Position numbers and translations under genes: made by a program. Below, piece by piece: positions 31,310 to 42,800 of a stretch of 64,000 nt of DNA; position 1 is the stretch's first letter, and each line of letters begins with the position of its first letter. The notes below the pieces were generated by a model, which saw nothing but the letters and a program-made list of their open reading frames with translations, was not told the DNA's origin and searched no databases. The DNA is from Actinernus sp. WN-2022 (Eukaryota > Cnidaria > Anthozoa > Actiniaria > Actinernidae): positions 9,942,269 through 10,006,268 of the forward strand of contig JAOWCC010000655.1 of NCBI GenBank assembly GCA_030867875.1. Reading direction: 5' to 3'.

Positions 31310-32425
31310 TCTACCGTACTTTTGGGTCTGGAGCTGAGTGACCGGGACCCAGCTATTAAATTTGGTGGGGTACCCTTCCCATTTCACCAAGACTTCTTCC
31401 TGGTTCTTCTTCTTGCCGCGGCGGCGTTTTCGATGATAAAAAGACTTTCTTTTTCCACGGCCACCGGCGTCATCTCGCTTTCGTAAAACGTCCCCCGCAA
31501 CACTTTCCCGCTCAAGTCCTCCAACCGGTAGACGGGAGGGGTGCGGTAGTCCAACCATTGCCGCACCGTGAACACTTCCTCCGACCAGTTGGCCAGATAG
31601 CTTTTCTCAAAATGACCTTTGGTCTTGCTAATCCGTACCATGTCGCCGGGACGGTACAACGGTTTCTTCGGTTTCCTCTTTAGCGACGGCGGTTCCTTTT
31701 CCCGGTACAAGACGGCCCGCACCTCGTGGTCGTTGAAGGGCGTGACGGTGATGGGGGCGCGTCGAATGCTGCTGTGGACGGCTCGGTTGTACCCGAGCAC
31801 CAATTGCGGGAGGACTTTCAAATACTCTTTCTTCCCGGTGGCCGTGAAATATTTGTACATGCGTCCCTTGAGCGTCCGGTTGAACCGCTCGGCAATCTGG
31901 GCTTTGGTCTCGTTGTACGTGACGAAAAAGGCCACGTCATTCTTTTTTAAAATAGGCCTGGAACTTGCGGTTGGTAAATTCTGTCCCGGCATCGGTCTGC
32001 AACCGCAACGGTTTCCGTTCGCGGAACACTTGGGTAAAGGCGCGCACCAATTCCTCTCCCGTCTTGTTCTTCAGGGGGACCGCCCACGCGTACTTGGACA
32101 ACACATCGATGATGGTCAAAATGTGTTTATAGCCCTTGTTGAAGGCACTCGTGGCTTGCATGTCCACCAGATCCGCCTGCCACTGCTCGTCCAGGGCCAG
32201 CACGCATACGCGCCCTCGCAGAATTTTTTTTCGAAAAGGGCGGTGCAACGTAAAGGTCAATTGTTTTTTCAGCCACGCTAAAGTGGTGGTGCGGGTCACC
32301 CCCACTTCGCTAGCCGCTTTCACCAGACGGGCAGCACCTCCAAAGGCAGCAGGGCTGCTGGGGTCGTAATACAACGCCTCGAGCAGCGCGGAAGGATTCT
32401 TTTTCTTCTCCTTCTTTCGCCCCAT
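31295..32425 (-). pseudogene. INT: Polinton integrase with chromodomain, two frameshifts
   Basis: From ATG 32425 the first frame holds a helical N-terminus and the first two catalytic aspartates (QWQADLVDM, residue 85; LQTDAGTEF, residue 145). A shift in an A6 run (31943-31948) passes to the frame with the catalytic Glu (QIAERFNRTLKGR) and the C-terminal domain. A second shift at about 31425-31450 passes to a chromodomain (EEVLVKWEGYPTKFNSWVP). The family inserts the element, giving 6-bp duplications like those seen here; the chromodomain probably guides target choice. The two frameshifts would inactivate it unless they are assembly errors in homopolymers. Confidence 0.88.
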
Positions 32426-32581
32426 AATCCTCAAAATGAGAGCCCTGAATAATCACTTTTCCTCCGCAACACGCCAAGAGACAACGGACACGTTTCAAAA
32501 TGCCGTGGCACTTGAGGGACGGACCTCCTCCTCCTCCGCAGGGCATTATGTATTCTTCCCGAGTCTAGCGCGCGGTACCTC

Positions 32582-32589
32582 CCTTATAC
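32582..32589 (-). promoter_or_regulatory. possible TATA element upstream of integrase
   Basis: GTATAAGG on the minus strand about 155 bases before the integrase ATG, between it and the 3' end of the right-arm gene. Confidence 0.3.
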
Positions 32590-32645
32590 TTTTTTCCCTA
32601 GAATAAAAGAGACGACAGACACCCAACGTTGTTCCTCTTGAAAGT

Positions 32646-32651
32646 TTTATT
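32646..32651 (-). terminator. polyadenylation signal of the right-arm gene
   Basis: AATAAA on the minus strand eight bases after the stop codon at 32659. Confidence 0.6.
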
Positions 32652-32658
32652 GTTTTTT

Positions 32659-35445
32659 TTACACGAAGCAAAAGGGAGACAGGGGAACGTCTCTGAGAGA
32701 TTCTTGGACCGTAGGGTACTTGCTCTCGTAGGTGCACCTCCTGCCACTGTCTTCGTACAATTTGTAGGTGAAGGTAATGGGGTTGGTGAAAACGACGGCC
32801 GATTGCTTGATTATGCAGGTCCCACATTTTAGTTCCAGATAGATCCTCTTCAAGGCCTTCTCCAACAATCCTGGCGCGTACGGCATTGTCAACTTCTTGT
32901 CTTCCGTCCTCTCCTCGAACAGGTCACACACAAAACTGTGGGCCATAGTGTTGAGGTAAGGGAAGAGTCCGTCCGCCATTGGGTCCTTCTCTCGCACCAG
33001 GGTTTCCATTGTTTGCGAGGGGTACCTGTCGTGAATTTGAGTGACGTAATCCATACCAAAACGTCTCACTTTGTCGTAGAGGGTATTGTCCACGACCGCA
33101 TACTTCCGTTTCTGGAACAAATGGGTGATCAGGGTTGCGACCAACTCTTTCCTGCATAGCGTGGTAGGTTCCTTGGACATGCGCACGGAAGGTGGTTTCC
33201 AGGATCACCAGCCAAGTCGCCTTCCCCTCTTCTGTTTCCATGAACAAATCGTCCAGGGTTGCTGTACTTCCGTGGGTCATCGTAAAATGAGGTCTGAAAA
33301 AGTTGACCCCCCGCATCTGCAGCATATGGAAGGTCAACCGGTCCACAAAGTAACGCACGGCCGTCACGAACCAAGTCAGATTTTCTTTTGGCCTCTTCCT
33401 CTTTCTCTTCTCGGCCATCCTCTCTTCAGCCTCCTCCTCTTCTTCCCTCCTCTTCATCCTCTTCTGTCTCTTCTCGCTCTGGACGGGGAGTCCTTCTTCC
33501 ATGGCATCGTCATCGTCGTCGTCGTCGTCACACTTGATCAACGCGATTATCTCGGCCACCCTCTTGTTGGAAACTTGTTCTTCTTTTTCTTCCTCATCCT
33601 CCTCTTCTCTCTCTTCCACTTCGTACTTCGCTAGGGCTGTGTTCATGTGGACCCTTAAGGCATTGAAATGGTCCTGCACAGGGATCAGTTGGTTATCCCC
33701 CTTAGTCACAGGACTGTCACAAGCATGATGTTGACGATAGATCATACTCGAGGTGACCATACTACCACCGAAGTGGTAGGCGATACGGTACACCCGTTCG
33801 CTTCGCCAGGACTTGGTCCGCAAATCCTGAACGTAGTCGTACAACTCAAACTCCGAGTAGTCGTAGAGTTCCTGCCATACCCGGAGGGTGTAGTTGTCCC
33901 AGATAGGTAACAGAAGGTCAAACTGTTCTTTCAGGAGCTGGTTCGTGACATGGGGGAGTAACTGCTTGATGGCGTTCTCGTGGTACTGCCTCACCTGGAA
34001 CTTACTTTCTTTAAAGCTCAGTCCGGTAGCGAAATAGCCGTCCAACCTCATGGTGGTCTGGGAGTACCGCTCACACAGATGGAAGTACAGGTAGGTTAGG
34101 AAGTGTTCGTACTCTGTTATGAGGGCTCGCTCTCTCTCTTGTACCGGGGGTCTTGCACTGCCGAGAAGTGGGGGTCCGGGGGTAGGTGGTCTTTGTCAAA
34201 ATGGGCACGGGACGCCGAATCTATGTCCATGTAGTGGGAAGAGATAAGGTTCACTACTACCCTCCCCTCCGCATTCAAGGTTTCGGCGTGGTACCAAAAC
34301 TCACGGGGGAGGGCCCGTTGGGTACGGCAACGGTACAAGTAGCCCTGCGTTCCCCAGACCAGGTCCTCACGCAGCCGCGTCTCGCATACCTCGAACCACA
34401 TCAGTCCCAGACCCTGCTTCAGGGGAAGCCACCGGAACAAGAACCTCGCCATCTCCCTCAGGAAATTGTGGCGTAAGAACATGTGGGGCCAATCGGTTTC
34501 CTCACTCAACTAATGTTCCAGGGCCATCGCATCCATTTTCGTGAATTCCTCATCGGCAATTTCAAGCATCATCGCTTCCATCTCTAGCCTCTCTTCGGGG
34601 AGCACATCTATGCAGAGCCAATACGACAAACACCCCATCATCATGTACTCCAGTTCCTTCAAGTACCTCTCCTCCAACGCGTTCTTCAAGTCAGAGAACT
34701 CCATCTTCACTACCTGTGCTATTTTCAACCGGTTCCAGGTCTCCCGTTCGGCCAACAGGTCTCGGTAGAGGTATCCCAAAAGGTACACGCACACACACCT
34801 CATATCCTCCTTGTAATTGAAAATGATCTTGTTGTTGCTGTCGTGCTTAAACACCCACGCGTCCTCCGCGTTATAGCCGGAAGTCTTCAAGGTCAAGGCT
34901 TTGCGTTTGCCCTCCCGTTGGGCCACTTGTTGCACCCGCTGAAAACAATCCCCGTTCGCGTAGGAGACCACCGCCATGTACAGGGAGGCCAACGTGACGT
35001 GCATTGGACTCATGGGAGGGAGGTGGCTATGCCTCGTCTCGGTGTTCATGAGGCGTACCCTCTGCAGAAATTCTCCAAACAATTGGGCCATGTCGTCCGT
35101 CCCCTTTTCCCACAGTTTGCCTTGCCACGTTTGCAAAATGACATACGCTTGGTCGGTTGTGAGCTGTTTTAGGCTGGCCACCACCTCGTCCCTCATCTCC
35201 AGCGTTACGGGCAACGCACACATCTGCCCAAAATAGGGCAGGAATTCGTTCAGGTGTTCCGGCGAAAAACCTTGGCGAGCTTTCTCCCAATTCTCGGCGA
35301 ATCCCTCTTTCGGACGAATTCTTTTCCATTGCGAAATGTCGGCGGTCACCAAAGCCACGTACAAATGATGGGTCAACGCTTTAAATTGTTCACGGCTCGC
35401 TTTGTCCACTTCGTCGGCCGATAGGAATTTCATCGTGTTGATCAT
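32659..35445 (-). pseudogene. right-arm gene, about 930 codons, unrecognised, three disruptions
   Basis: ATG 35445 lies about 100 bases after a TATA box and the promoter-like TIR. The frame is broken by TAG at 34510-34512, after which the same frame continues. It is broken again by a shift in a GA-dinucleotide run (about 34129-34141), and by another shift near 33150-33170. Both sides of each break read like continuous protein, so I treat it as one gene. Visible features are helical, Trp/Tyr-rich sequence, and an acidic run of eight Asp plus Glu/Lys coiled-coil-like stretches around 33400-33640. I recognise no family or catalytic motif. An AATAAA follows the stop. Alternatively there are two to four smaller genes. 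Confidence 0.6.
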
Positions 35446-35543
35446 CTTCCCAAAGATTCCACACTTTATGGTACTTTCGATAGAGCATAGACACCACGGC
35501 AAAGAACCAAAACAATATGAATGCCTTCTCCCCAAGGGTTCAC

Positions 35544-35552
35544 TTTTTTATA
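35544..35552 (-). promoter_or_regulatory. TATA box of the right-arm gene
   Basis: TATAAAAAA on the minus strand immediately inside the right TIR, about 100 bases before the ATG at 35445. With the CCAAT/CRE/GC-box TIR it forms a complete-looking pol II promoter. Confidence 0.7.
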
Positions 35553-35560
35553 CGTCCCGC

Positions 35561-35911
35561 GTCTTTTCCGGCCGCCAATCCGGGCCCTGGGTTTGTTCTC
35601 CCCCGACAACTCCGCCGGCCAATCCCGAGCCTGGGTTTGTTCTCCCCGACGCCTCGCCGACCCCCTGCCGAACCTGGCGGGACCCCCTAAACTTCCGACC
35701 AATCCCAGGCCTGGATTTGGTCTCCGTACGACCCCTGCCGAACCTGACGGGACCCCCCTAAACTGACGACCAATCACAAGCCTGGCTTTGTGCCCCAACG
35801 GGTGACAGGCACTTGTCACGTCACGGAACTTGTGACGTCATTTTAAGCCCCGCCCCCTCTCTCGGCCAATCAGTAGGCTCGCCGTGTACCGAAGTGAGCC
35901 CTGTAACTACT
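35561..35911 (-). repeat. right Polinton TIR with promoter motifs
   Basis: Inverted copy of 18499-18858, slightly shorter because of small indels in a GGTTCGGC repeat. It carries the same GC box, CRE and five CCAAT boxes and is followed inward by a TATA box at 35544-35552. Confidence 0.92.
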
Positions 35912-35917
35912 GATGTC
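35912..35917 (+). repeat. target-site duplication GATGTC (right)
   Basis: Identical to 18493-18498, directly abutting the TIR. Confidence 0.9.
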
Positions 35918-36092
35918 CAATCCAAATATGATGTCTGCCGAACAAGATTTAAAACCAGCAATGTTCTCTGGTGCCGTATTCAACAACTGTTCATTGAAAT
36001 TCGGTGGAAATGCTGGTTTCGAAGCAGCTAATCCTTGTGGCGGGTTAAAAACACCAAACAGAAGAATTCAAGAGAATTTTTCCGCTTCTTGA
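35918..36092 (+). pseudogene. 3' part of the host ORF split by the Polinton
   Basis: After the right-hand GATGTC the frame matching the 18322 ORF continues to a TAA at 36029-36031. A second frame (ATG at 35931, stop 36090-36092, 53 codons, containing MFSGAVFNNCSLKFGG) overlaps it and looks more protein-like, so a frameshift or an intron in the native gene is possible. Function unknown. Confidence 0.4.
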
Positions 36093-37108
36093 TAGCGACG
36101 ATGAACTTTAGTCTGAACACTCTTTCTTAAAGAGAATGTTAAGAGCCTCTTTGTCAAGTTCAAAAGTATATTAGACGTTTTTGGCTTGAATTTCTCGCTT
36201 TATATTATCTTTGAAACACTTTTCCTAGTTGAACTAATTCGAGAACTTTTGCCACAGCTTATGAAAACAAGCTGGTTTTACGAAATTCGTATCACATGTC
36301 ATACTTTTAGTTTATTATCCAATGAAAGGCACTTTTCTGGCTTTCCGTCGCTCACGTCATTGATCTAAAAGACGCACACATTTCTTGATATCGTGGATAT
36401 TTTGTTTTCGAACTGAAAAGGAAATTAATCACAAAGAAATTCAAGTGTTGTATAATAAATATCTTATTAGATGATTTTTCAGGTAATACGGTCTGACATT
36501 AATTTTTCTCGTTGCTTGTATTTTTCCTCGCCCCTGCGTGGCACATATAGCGCCACACTGAGCAGTTTTAGAATGAGGTTCGAGGGGGAAAAAGTTTCCC
36601 CCTAGGGCTCAGCATAGTCGTTACGTAAGAAAAGTCATTTGACCGATTTAGCTTAACATTTGTTGTCCGAATTCAGATCATGTGACACCTCTTCAGTGCT
36701 TTGTTTTCGAATTACAGAAATGTATACATTTCCTCTTGGGATGCAGAAAAACAAGACAAATGATCCTATTGAATTGCATTAGCTCTATTGAAAATGAATA
36801 ATTTCATCTACATCCTCCCTTCTTTGCATAGGTTAAGGTCTCGATAAAGGTTAAACATGGAAAAGTTTCGAAAATGCGTTCTTCGCAAATTCTAAATCTA
36901 AAAGCCCTAATCTAGCATGACAAAAAACTTAAACTCAAAATAATTATTTAAAGACTTGAAATTGCGACTTTCTGGGGGCGTGAAAAATGATTGACAGTTG
37001 CTGTCATTCACTGGGCATGTTATTTCATTCTCGCTATCCTGTGATTTTCTGCGCTACTTTTCGTTCGTAAATATTTCTTACGTTTACTGAATCGGAGGGT
37101 ACAAAGTG
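36093..37108. other. no supported gene
   Basis: AT-rich host DNA with short open frames only. Confidence 0.4.
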
Positions 37109-37816
37109 CAGGTTGCAGGTTGGGTGCAGGTTGACAGTTTTCGGTTGATATCCGATAAATGAAATATCTCAATAGATAAATAAATTAAATAATACATTTA
37201 TGGGATTGACTTTTTGGCGATCTTCTCTGGTTCTGCAAGAACCCACAGTACCTTCGCAGCCGTTATTTATGTCGTCACGCAGTTTTTGGTTGCCGACGAT
37301 TGATACGAAAGGGCTTCAAACTCCGACTTTTTCTTCATCTTATTTTGCTGAACTGCTCAGAGTACTTTGAAATTATACCGTGCAATAAATCTACCTTAAT
37401 TTATCCCAACGAAAGCTTTGATTTGTATCCTCGAAGAAGGCAATTTATTTTATTTTCTCCACTTCGCCTTCTCTTGCCGTTAACAATAGGAAATGGACAA
37501 TCTGAAATCTACAATGAATCTACAATGTTTACCGTTTCGTTTTTCTCGGCAAATGTAAATCCAGATACCGTGGCGCATAGAGGTTTCTTTATGCGTCTGC
37601 TCGCAGGGTACGTTGATCTGCAATTCAATTCCAGAGAAAATACACACGATTTTCTCACTTTTTGAGTTTTGTTTGTTCGATTTTCATTTAATTAAATAAT
37701 TAATTAATTATTTACCTAATTTATATTAGCTAATTTAATATTTATTTTATTTATCTATTGATATATTTCATTTATCAACCGAAAACTGTCAACCTACACC
37801 CAACCTGCAACCTGAA
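37109..37816. mobile_element. 708-bp inverted-repeat element
   Basis: About 80-bp arms match in inverted orientation, starting CAGGTTGCAGGTTGGGTG and continuing through GTTGACAGTTTTCGGTTGAT. The interior open frame (37300-37665) is not recognised. No target duplication was resolved. Confidence 0.75.
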
Positions 37817-38158
37817 TTTTGTGCCGTCAGGTTTATAATGTATTGCCCAAAAGTATAAAAATAGATCTTTCTTGGTGCCGTATTCGAAAAAGGAGAAGCA
37901 GATCGAAAAAACACAGCACAATTTAGTTTGTAATAATTTAGTTTCTGAGTAAATTTGGCAGCGGGTGTAAAGTTCATTATTCCTGCCGTGCAACCACGTG
38001 ACTCAAATTTGTTTTGATTGCCAAATGAAATAAAATGTTTTTGTGCTTGAAGAGAAATCAAAACTACGTCTCTGGGCAGAATTTTAAAGCAGAAGAGGAT
38101 TTCGTTTCAGAGTTATTGGCGAACAAATATGAGAGGTTATTAGTGTAAAATGTATGCC

Positions 38159-38201
38159 GCGGCCATGTTGGATGACAAGGGTTATCATCCAACATGGCCG
38201 C
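38159..38201. repeat. 43-bp hairpin
   Basis: GCGGCCATGTTGGATGA and its exact complement flank a 9-base loop. Confidence 0.75.
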
Positions 38202-39606
38202 CAAAACTTAAACAAACATCTTAAACAAAGCAAACATTCCATCCATTTCAGCCGGTTTCACTATGAGTCCCATTAAACATAACTTTTAAACATTTGTAAG
38301 GACAAAAACCTTTAATTCGACGCAAATTTGTTGACTTTCGTGATTAATATAAACACGTGAAGGACTGTTTAGACATAATTCAAACCTCTGTATCTCGTGA
38401 GCAAAACATCGTATTGAACTGAAATTTCGTCTGAGAACTTAAGAGCGACTGTCTGTAAGAATCGACCAAAATTGACTTTTTGTGGCACAATCGAAAAATT
38501 GTTTTCTCTCATAATCTGTCCATAAGTAGGCCCTAGAGTGAAACCAAACGAGCTGTAGTTAGTTTGGTAAAATATTGCTTCGTTTGGCGAGAAAATGACA
38601 AATTCGAGTTGGCCTGGAATCGCTGAGAAATCGGGTTTAAAAATGATGAAATGTTCCGAAAATAAACTCGGCTCGCGTCGCAAAACTATGACTCTGGTGG
38701 TTTCTATACGATGGTTTCTATTTGATCTTTAGGCATCCCTCGTTCTGATGATTACCTAATGTTTTGGTTTCTGTATTCGTTTGGAGCGATAATTTTATTT
38801 TAACGAGGACCACAATTTGCTAGCTTCTATTCAGCAAATTATATCACGGGAAAACGGTTGGCGTTAAGTATGTGCCCTGTCTCCAAATTCTTTAAAAGTG
38901 ACATACGAAGCTGTGTTAGATAGCATTCTATCAGAATATGAAGAGAAATCTCTGGGCAAATTGTTTTAACCACTTCGCTCAGCGCGATTTTGATATTCTA
39001 TTTATAGCCATTTTGGCGAAAAGTTACGCTTGGGTAAACAATGTAAACACTGGCGTGACATGAGCTTACGGGCCACAAGGCCAAAAAAATTCCCCAAAGA
39101 ATCCTTACAAAGAGGTAAATAACTTAACAATAATAACTTTTGTCCTTTAAATATTTTTATTTCGGTTTTGGTACTTTGACCTTCTCTTCAAGGCCTCTCT
39201 TTCAAATTATCTTTCAATATTCCTCCTCGTCATATTTAACTTAATACATAATTAAATTACGATCAAGTTACAAACAAGCAATCAATTGTATTCAGCAATA
39301 GCTCAAACGAAACCTCACTTGTCCATGCCTATCCTGACTCGATAGCGAGAATATTCAGTATTACTTCAAAGTCGTCTTATTTCATTTTCTTATTTTAGTT
39401 TCACTCGCCGCAAAAGTTTATTGAGTTTCGGTCGTACGTATTGGTCATTAATTTAATCCGATACGTCAGATTATTCATAATACAAAACCATGTTTGCAGT
39501 AACGTTTTAATAACGTTCTAAATGGATTTACTATGAATTAAATCCCGGGATTTAACCTGGATTATGGCCAATTTATCAATATTCAAACTAACTGTCTTAG
39601 TCGACT

Positions 39607-40020
39607 AAGGGAAGGTACGTTTATAATGAGGAGGGAGGGGGGTGGACTGGAGCTTTTTTCATTTCAATCAAGGAGAAAAACGTGGCCCTCCCCGTTGCTA
39701 TTAAAAGGAAATCCATGTCCCTCACTTGAAGTCGCGGAAAAAAGGATCACTCTCCCCAAGTAGCTTTGACGTTGTTTCTTACAGATCGCATGTTTATATC
39801 AAGTAAATGTACTACTACCGTACTGAAAACGGCTAGGAATTTTCGAAGCCGTTTATCTGCCAATACAATTGGGGTAAGGGGTGACCCTCCCCTACTAAGC
39901 AAAAATAAAAGGACGACCCTTCACAAACGTTACAATTTTTCCGATGACCCTCCCCCAAATACTCCAGCCCAATCACCACCCCCTCCCCCCCAGCTCAGTA
40001 AAAAAAAACGTACCTTCCCT
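39607..40020. mobile_element. 414-bp MITE
   Basis: Ends AGGGAAGGTACGTTT and AACGTACCTTCCCT are inverted copies. The interior is rich in CCCTCCCC / GGGGAGGG-type runs. Confidence 0.65.
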
Positions 40021-40548
40021 AATTGACTTTTAGCCTCCCTGTAATGCAATATGTGACTAATAATCACAATACACTGTCACGAGATTGATACTAATTGATA
40101 CATATTCTTCAATGGTAGTAAAATGTGATACTCCTAAAATGTAACAGAACCTATTTCAGAGTGCTTGCTATTAAATTTCCTTTCTTCAATTTCTTTCTTA
40201 TTACGTACTACGGCAATAAAGCGTACAAAAGGGACACCTCTTTCTCGAGCACTTCTGGATCCGCCCATGAAGATAAGGAATACGTATGATTATAAAGAAA
40301 TAACTTGAACTTGTAACTCTTTACGGAATTACAGTTCCCACTTCCTGTGTTTCCTTGACCGTGTTATCCTTTAGCTTGAAATCAAGTACAAAACTTTACT
40401 AGTTGAAACAGCTTTAAGCTGTATAGGGCTTCTTACGTCTTGTCGTGATATCGGAAACGTCAAGGTTAAAATAAATGCAGACATCTCGCAACGCAGAAAC
40501 GCTGAATGCACCACTCAGCTTGGGCCTTGAGAGACGAGGTCGCAAATG

Positions 40549-40926
40549 TTATATGTGGATGAAGGAGTTCCACGTTCCCCATCTTCGCATGTCCTCTAAG
40601 GCGTCGCCCCTCCTGTCTAGCGCCACAGCTTCAACATCAACACTGCTTTTTGACGCCAGGCTAGAAAAGAAACTCGTAATTTGTTGACTTGTAAAAAAGT
40701 CGTACGCAGAAAACAATCGAGTCCCGTTACCATCTTTAGCACATCTCATATCCTTTGCAACTGTAGATGGGTCAAACTTTCTTCCCGTCGTTTTATCAAT
40801 TTCAATTTTTTTAAAGGACTTTAGAATCTTCCTGCATAACCGGCACAAACCTTGAACATGAGAGAAAATCACGCGCGGTGTTAATACAAATGTATGTTTA
40901 ATTGGGTAAAAGAAGCAAGATACCAA
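40549..40926 (-). pseudogene. gene fragment of a cnidarian-type family
   Basis: A 125-codon open frame with a well-formed stretch, GRKFDPSTVAKDMRCAKD then DFFTSQQITSFFSSLASKS, resembling a DNA-binding-like module that I associate with expanded cnidarian families. I cannot name it. There is no clear start codon context or splice partner, and it sits inside the 38437-42800 element, so it is probably a captured or stranded exon. Confidence 0.35.
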
Positions 40927-41382
40927 TAGACCCTTTTCAGGACCGGATCACGTGACATTTTTAGCCAGTCGATCAAAACGAATGGCGCTAGAACAACATG
41001 GATGTCAGAAATGGAAGGAGCAAGACAAAATTAGTAAAAATCCCAAGTTTTAGGTTCATATCTTTAAAACTGAAGGAATATCAAATTTTTGAAAACTCAA
41101 AATTTTATAGAGTTTGTGGGACTACTGACGGCTTGCCAATCAACAGGAATCAGCCTCAACCGTCAAAATAAAGATTTTTTTTAGCGTCAACCGTCGAAAA
41201 TATTAACCGTCAAACCTGTAATTTAATTTTCTAGGTGTTTTGTTTCAAATAACCGTCAACCCCCTAAAATATTAACCGTCAAAGCTACCCCCCATTGAGA
41301 CCCTCTCATATATAACTAAAGTTAAATTATGGAGTTTAAAAAAAATGCCATTCCTTCAGTTCATTTCTAATCCTTGGGCATT

Positions 41383-41709
41383 TTACCAATTCTGGCATCC
41401 ATGTTCTAGCTCCAATGTTTTTGATTGACAGGCTAAAATGATCACGTGACCAGGTCCTGCAACTGGGATAAAAATGCCTGTGCACTTCTTGATCCTTTGG
41501 GAGAGGAGTTTCGAGACACCTCTATCCGCCTTCGGTAATTTCTCTTTTTCGTCTTTTCCGTGACCATTTATCTCTTGGGGAATACTACAACGGTTGCTTT
41601 TTTCTTCCATCCAATTTCCAAGAGCCGTACGATGCGATGGACAAATGGCTAAAGTAAAAGACGCAAGGTTTTTGGGAGGATCAAACACCGCCGTCCGGGC
41701 AAGTTCCAC
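41383..41709 (-). pseudogene. gene fragment with CxSHRxxLG motif
   Basis: A 108-codon frame contains TLAICPSHRTALGNWM, then a CSIP...GHGK region and a KCTGIFIPVAG end. The Cys/His pattern and spacing look like a genuine zinc-binding or receptor-associated module rather than chance. I cannot name the family. A CAGTTGCAG-type boundary near its 3' part suggests an exon edge. Confidence 0.35.
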
Positions 41710-42800
41710 TTAAGTTCCACAAAGTGACTTGTGGTTTGGAATTCTCTTTGGTACATGATAATAAAGGCACTATCTTTGTCGACTGCTTCCAGCAACACGC
41801 TTTCATTTTATTTCGAGATAGGAACATGGCATTCCCACGGCTATTTGTGCATAAATTAAATTAACAAATTTTAATTTTTAGTGTCGTTATCTCTTGTAAA
41901 CTGATATAAAGCAATTCATATATAAATCTAATGGAAGACATTTACGTCCTTAAAACCAAAATGTAATGTTTAAAATATATTTTCTTGCTGAATGTTGGTC
42001 AAAGGATGCAAAGTATTGTAAGATTATCGCTGTCACGCAACATCAGTGACTCAGTCAGACCTGTAACATTTATATACATACTTACCTTGTAGATATTTTT
42101 CAATGAACTCTATCACTTACTTTCAAGCAAAAAAACATAAGAAAATGATTGGTTTTATTAATTTGAGGATATCTTATAGAATTTCGCTGAATCTGATGTC
42201 ACGCCATTGTTTACCCAAGCGTAATTTTCGCCGAAATGGCTATAAATAGATTATCAAAATCGCGCTGAGCGAAGTGGTTAAAACAGTTTGCCCAGAGATT
42301 TCTCTTCATATTCTGATAGAATGCTATCTAACACAGCTTCGTATATCACTTTTAAAGAATTTGGAGACAGGGCACATACTTAATGGCAGCCGTTTTCCCG
42401 TGACATAATTTGCTGAATAGAAGCTAGCAAATTGTGGTCCTCGTTAAAAAAAATTATCGCTCTAAAACAATACAGAAACCAAAACATTAGGTAATCATCA
42501 GAACGAGGGATGCCTAAAGATCAAATAGAAACCATCGTAGAAACTACCAGAGTCATAGTTTTGCGACGCGAGCCGGGTTTATTTTCGGAAAATTTCATCT
42601 TTTTTTAAACCCGATTTCTGATCGATTTCTGGCCAACTCGAATTTGTCATTTTCTCGCCAAACGAAGCAAAATTTTACCAAACTAACAACAGCTCGTTTG
42701 GTTTCACTCTAGGGCCTACTTATAGAGAGAATATGAGCGAAAACAATTTTTCGACTTGTGCCACGGTTTGGTCGATTCTTACGGAAAGTCACTCTTAAGT

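Larger units (their letters stand above)
18499..35911. mobile_element. Polinton/Maverick (adintovirus-like) provirus, 17.4 kb
   Basis: The element begins AGTAGTTACAGGGCTC and ends with its complement. It is flanked by a perfect 6-bp duplication GATGTC (18493-18498, 35912-35917), the size expected for Polinton integrases. Inside are the hallmark genes: PolB N-terminus, chromodomain integrase, double-jelly-roll-type major capsid protein, adenain-like protease and A32/FtsK-type ATPase. TIRs differ at about a dozen positions plus three small indels. Coding parts are GC-rich against an AT-rich host. Several stops and frameshifts, and loss of the polymerase catalytic part, indicate a non-autonomous relic, unless some indels are assembly errors. 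Confidence 0.96.
38437..42800. mobile_element. 4.4-kb element with 0.6-kb inverted arms
   Basis: 38437-39061 and 42196-42800 are inverted copies with scattered differences, for example the blocks containing CATCCCTCGTTCTGATGATT and CACTTCGCTCAGCGCGATTT. The roughly 3.1-kb interior contains a MITE (39607-40020) and two minus-strand gene-like fragments. There is no transposase. The arms are too long and diverged for a simple MITE; the superfamily is unknown. Confidence 0.8.

Noticed and set aside
32659..35445. Right-arm gene as the missing polymerase catalytic domain
   Set aside because: No exonuclease or palm signature (such as a DTD-type motif) is visible in any of its frames, and it sits on the opposite arm and strand from the PolB N-terminus.
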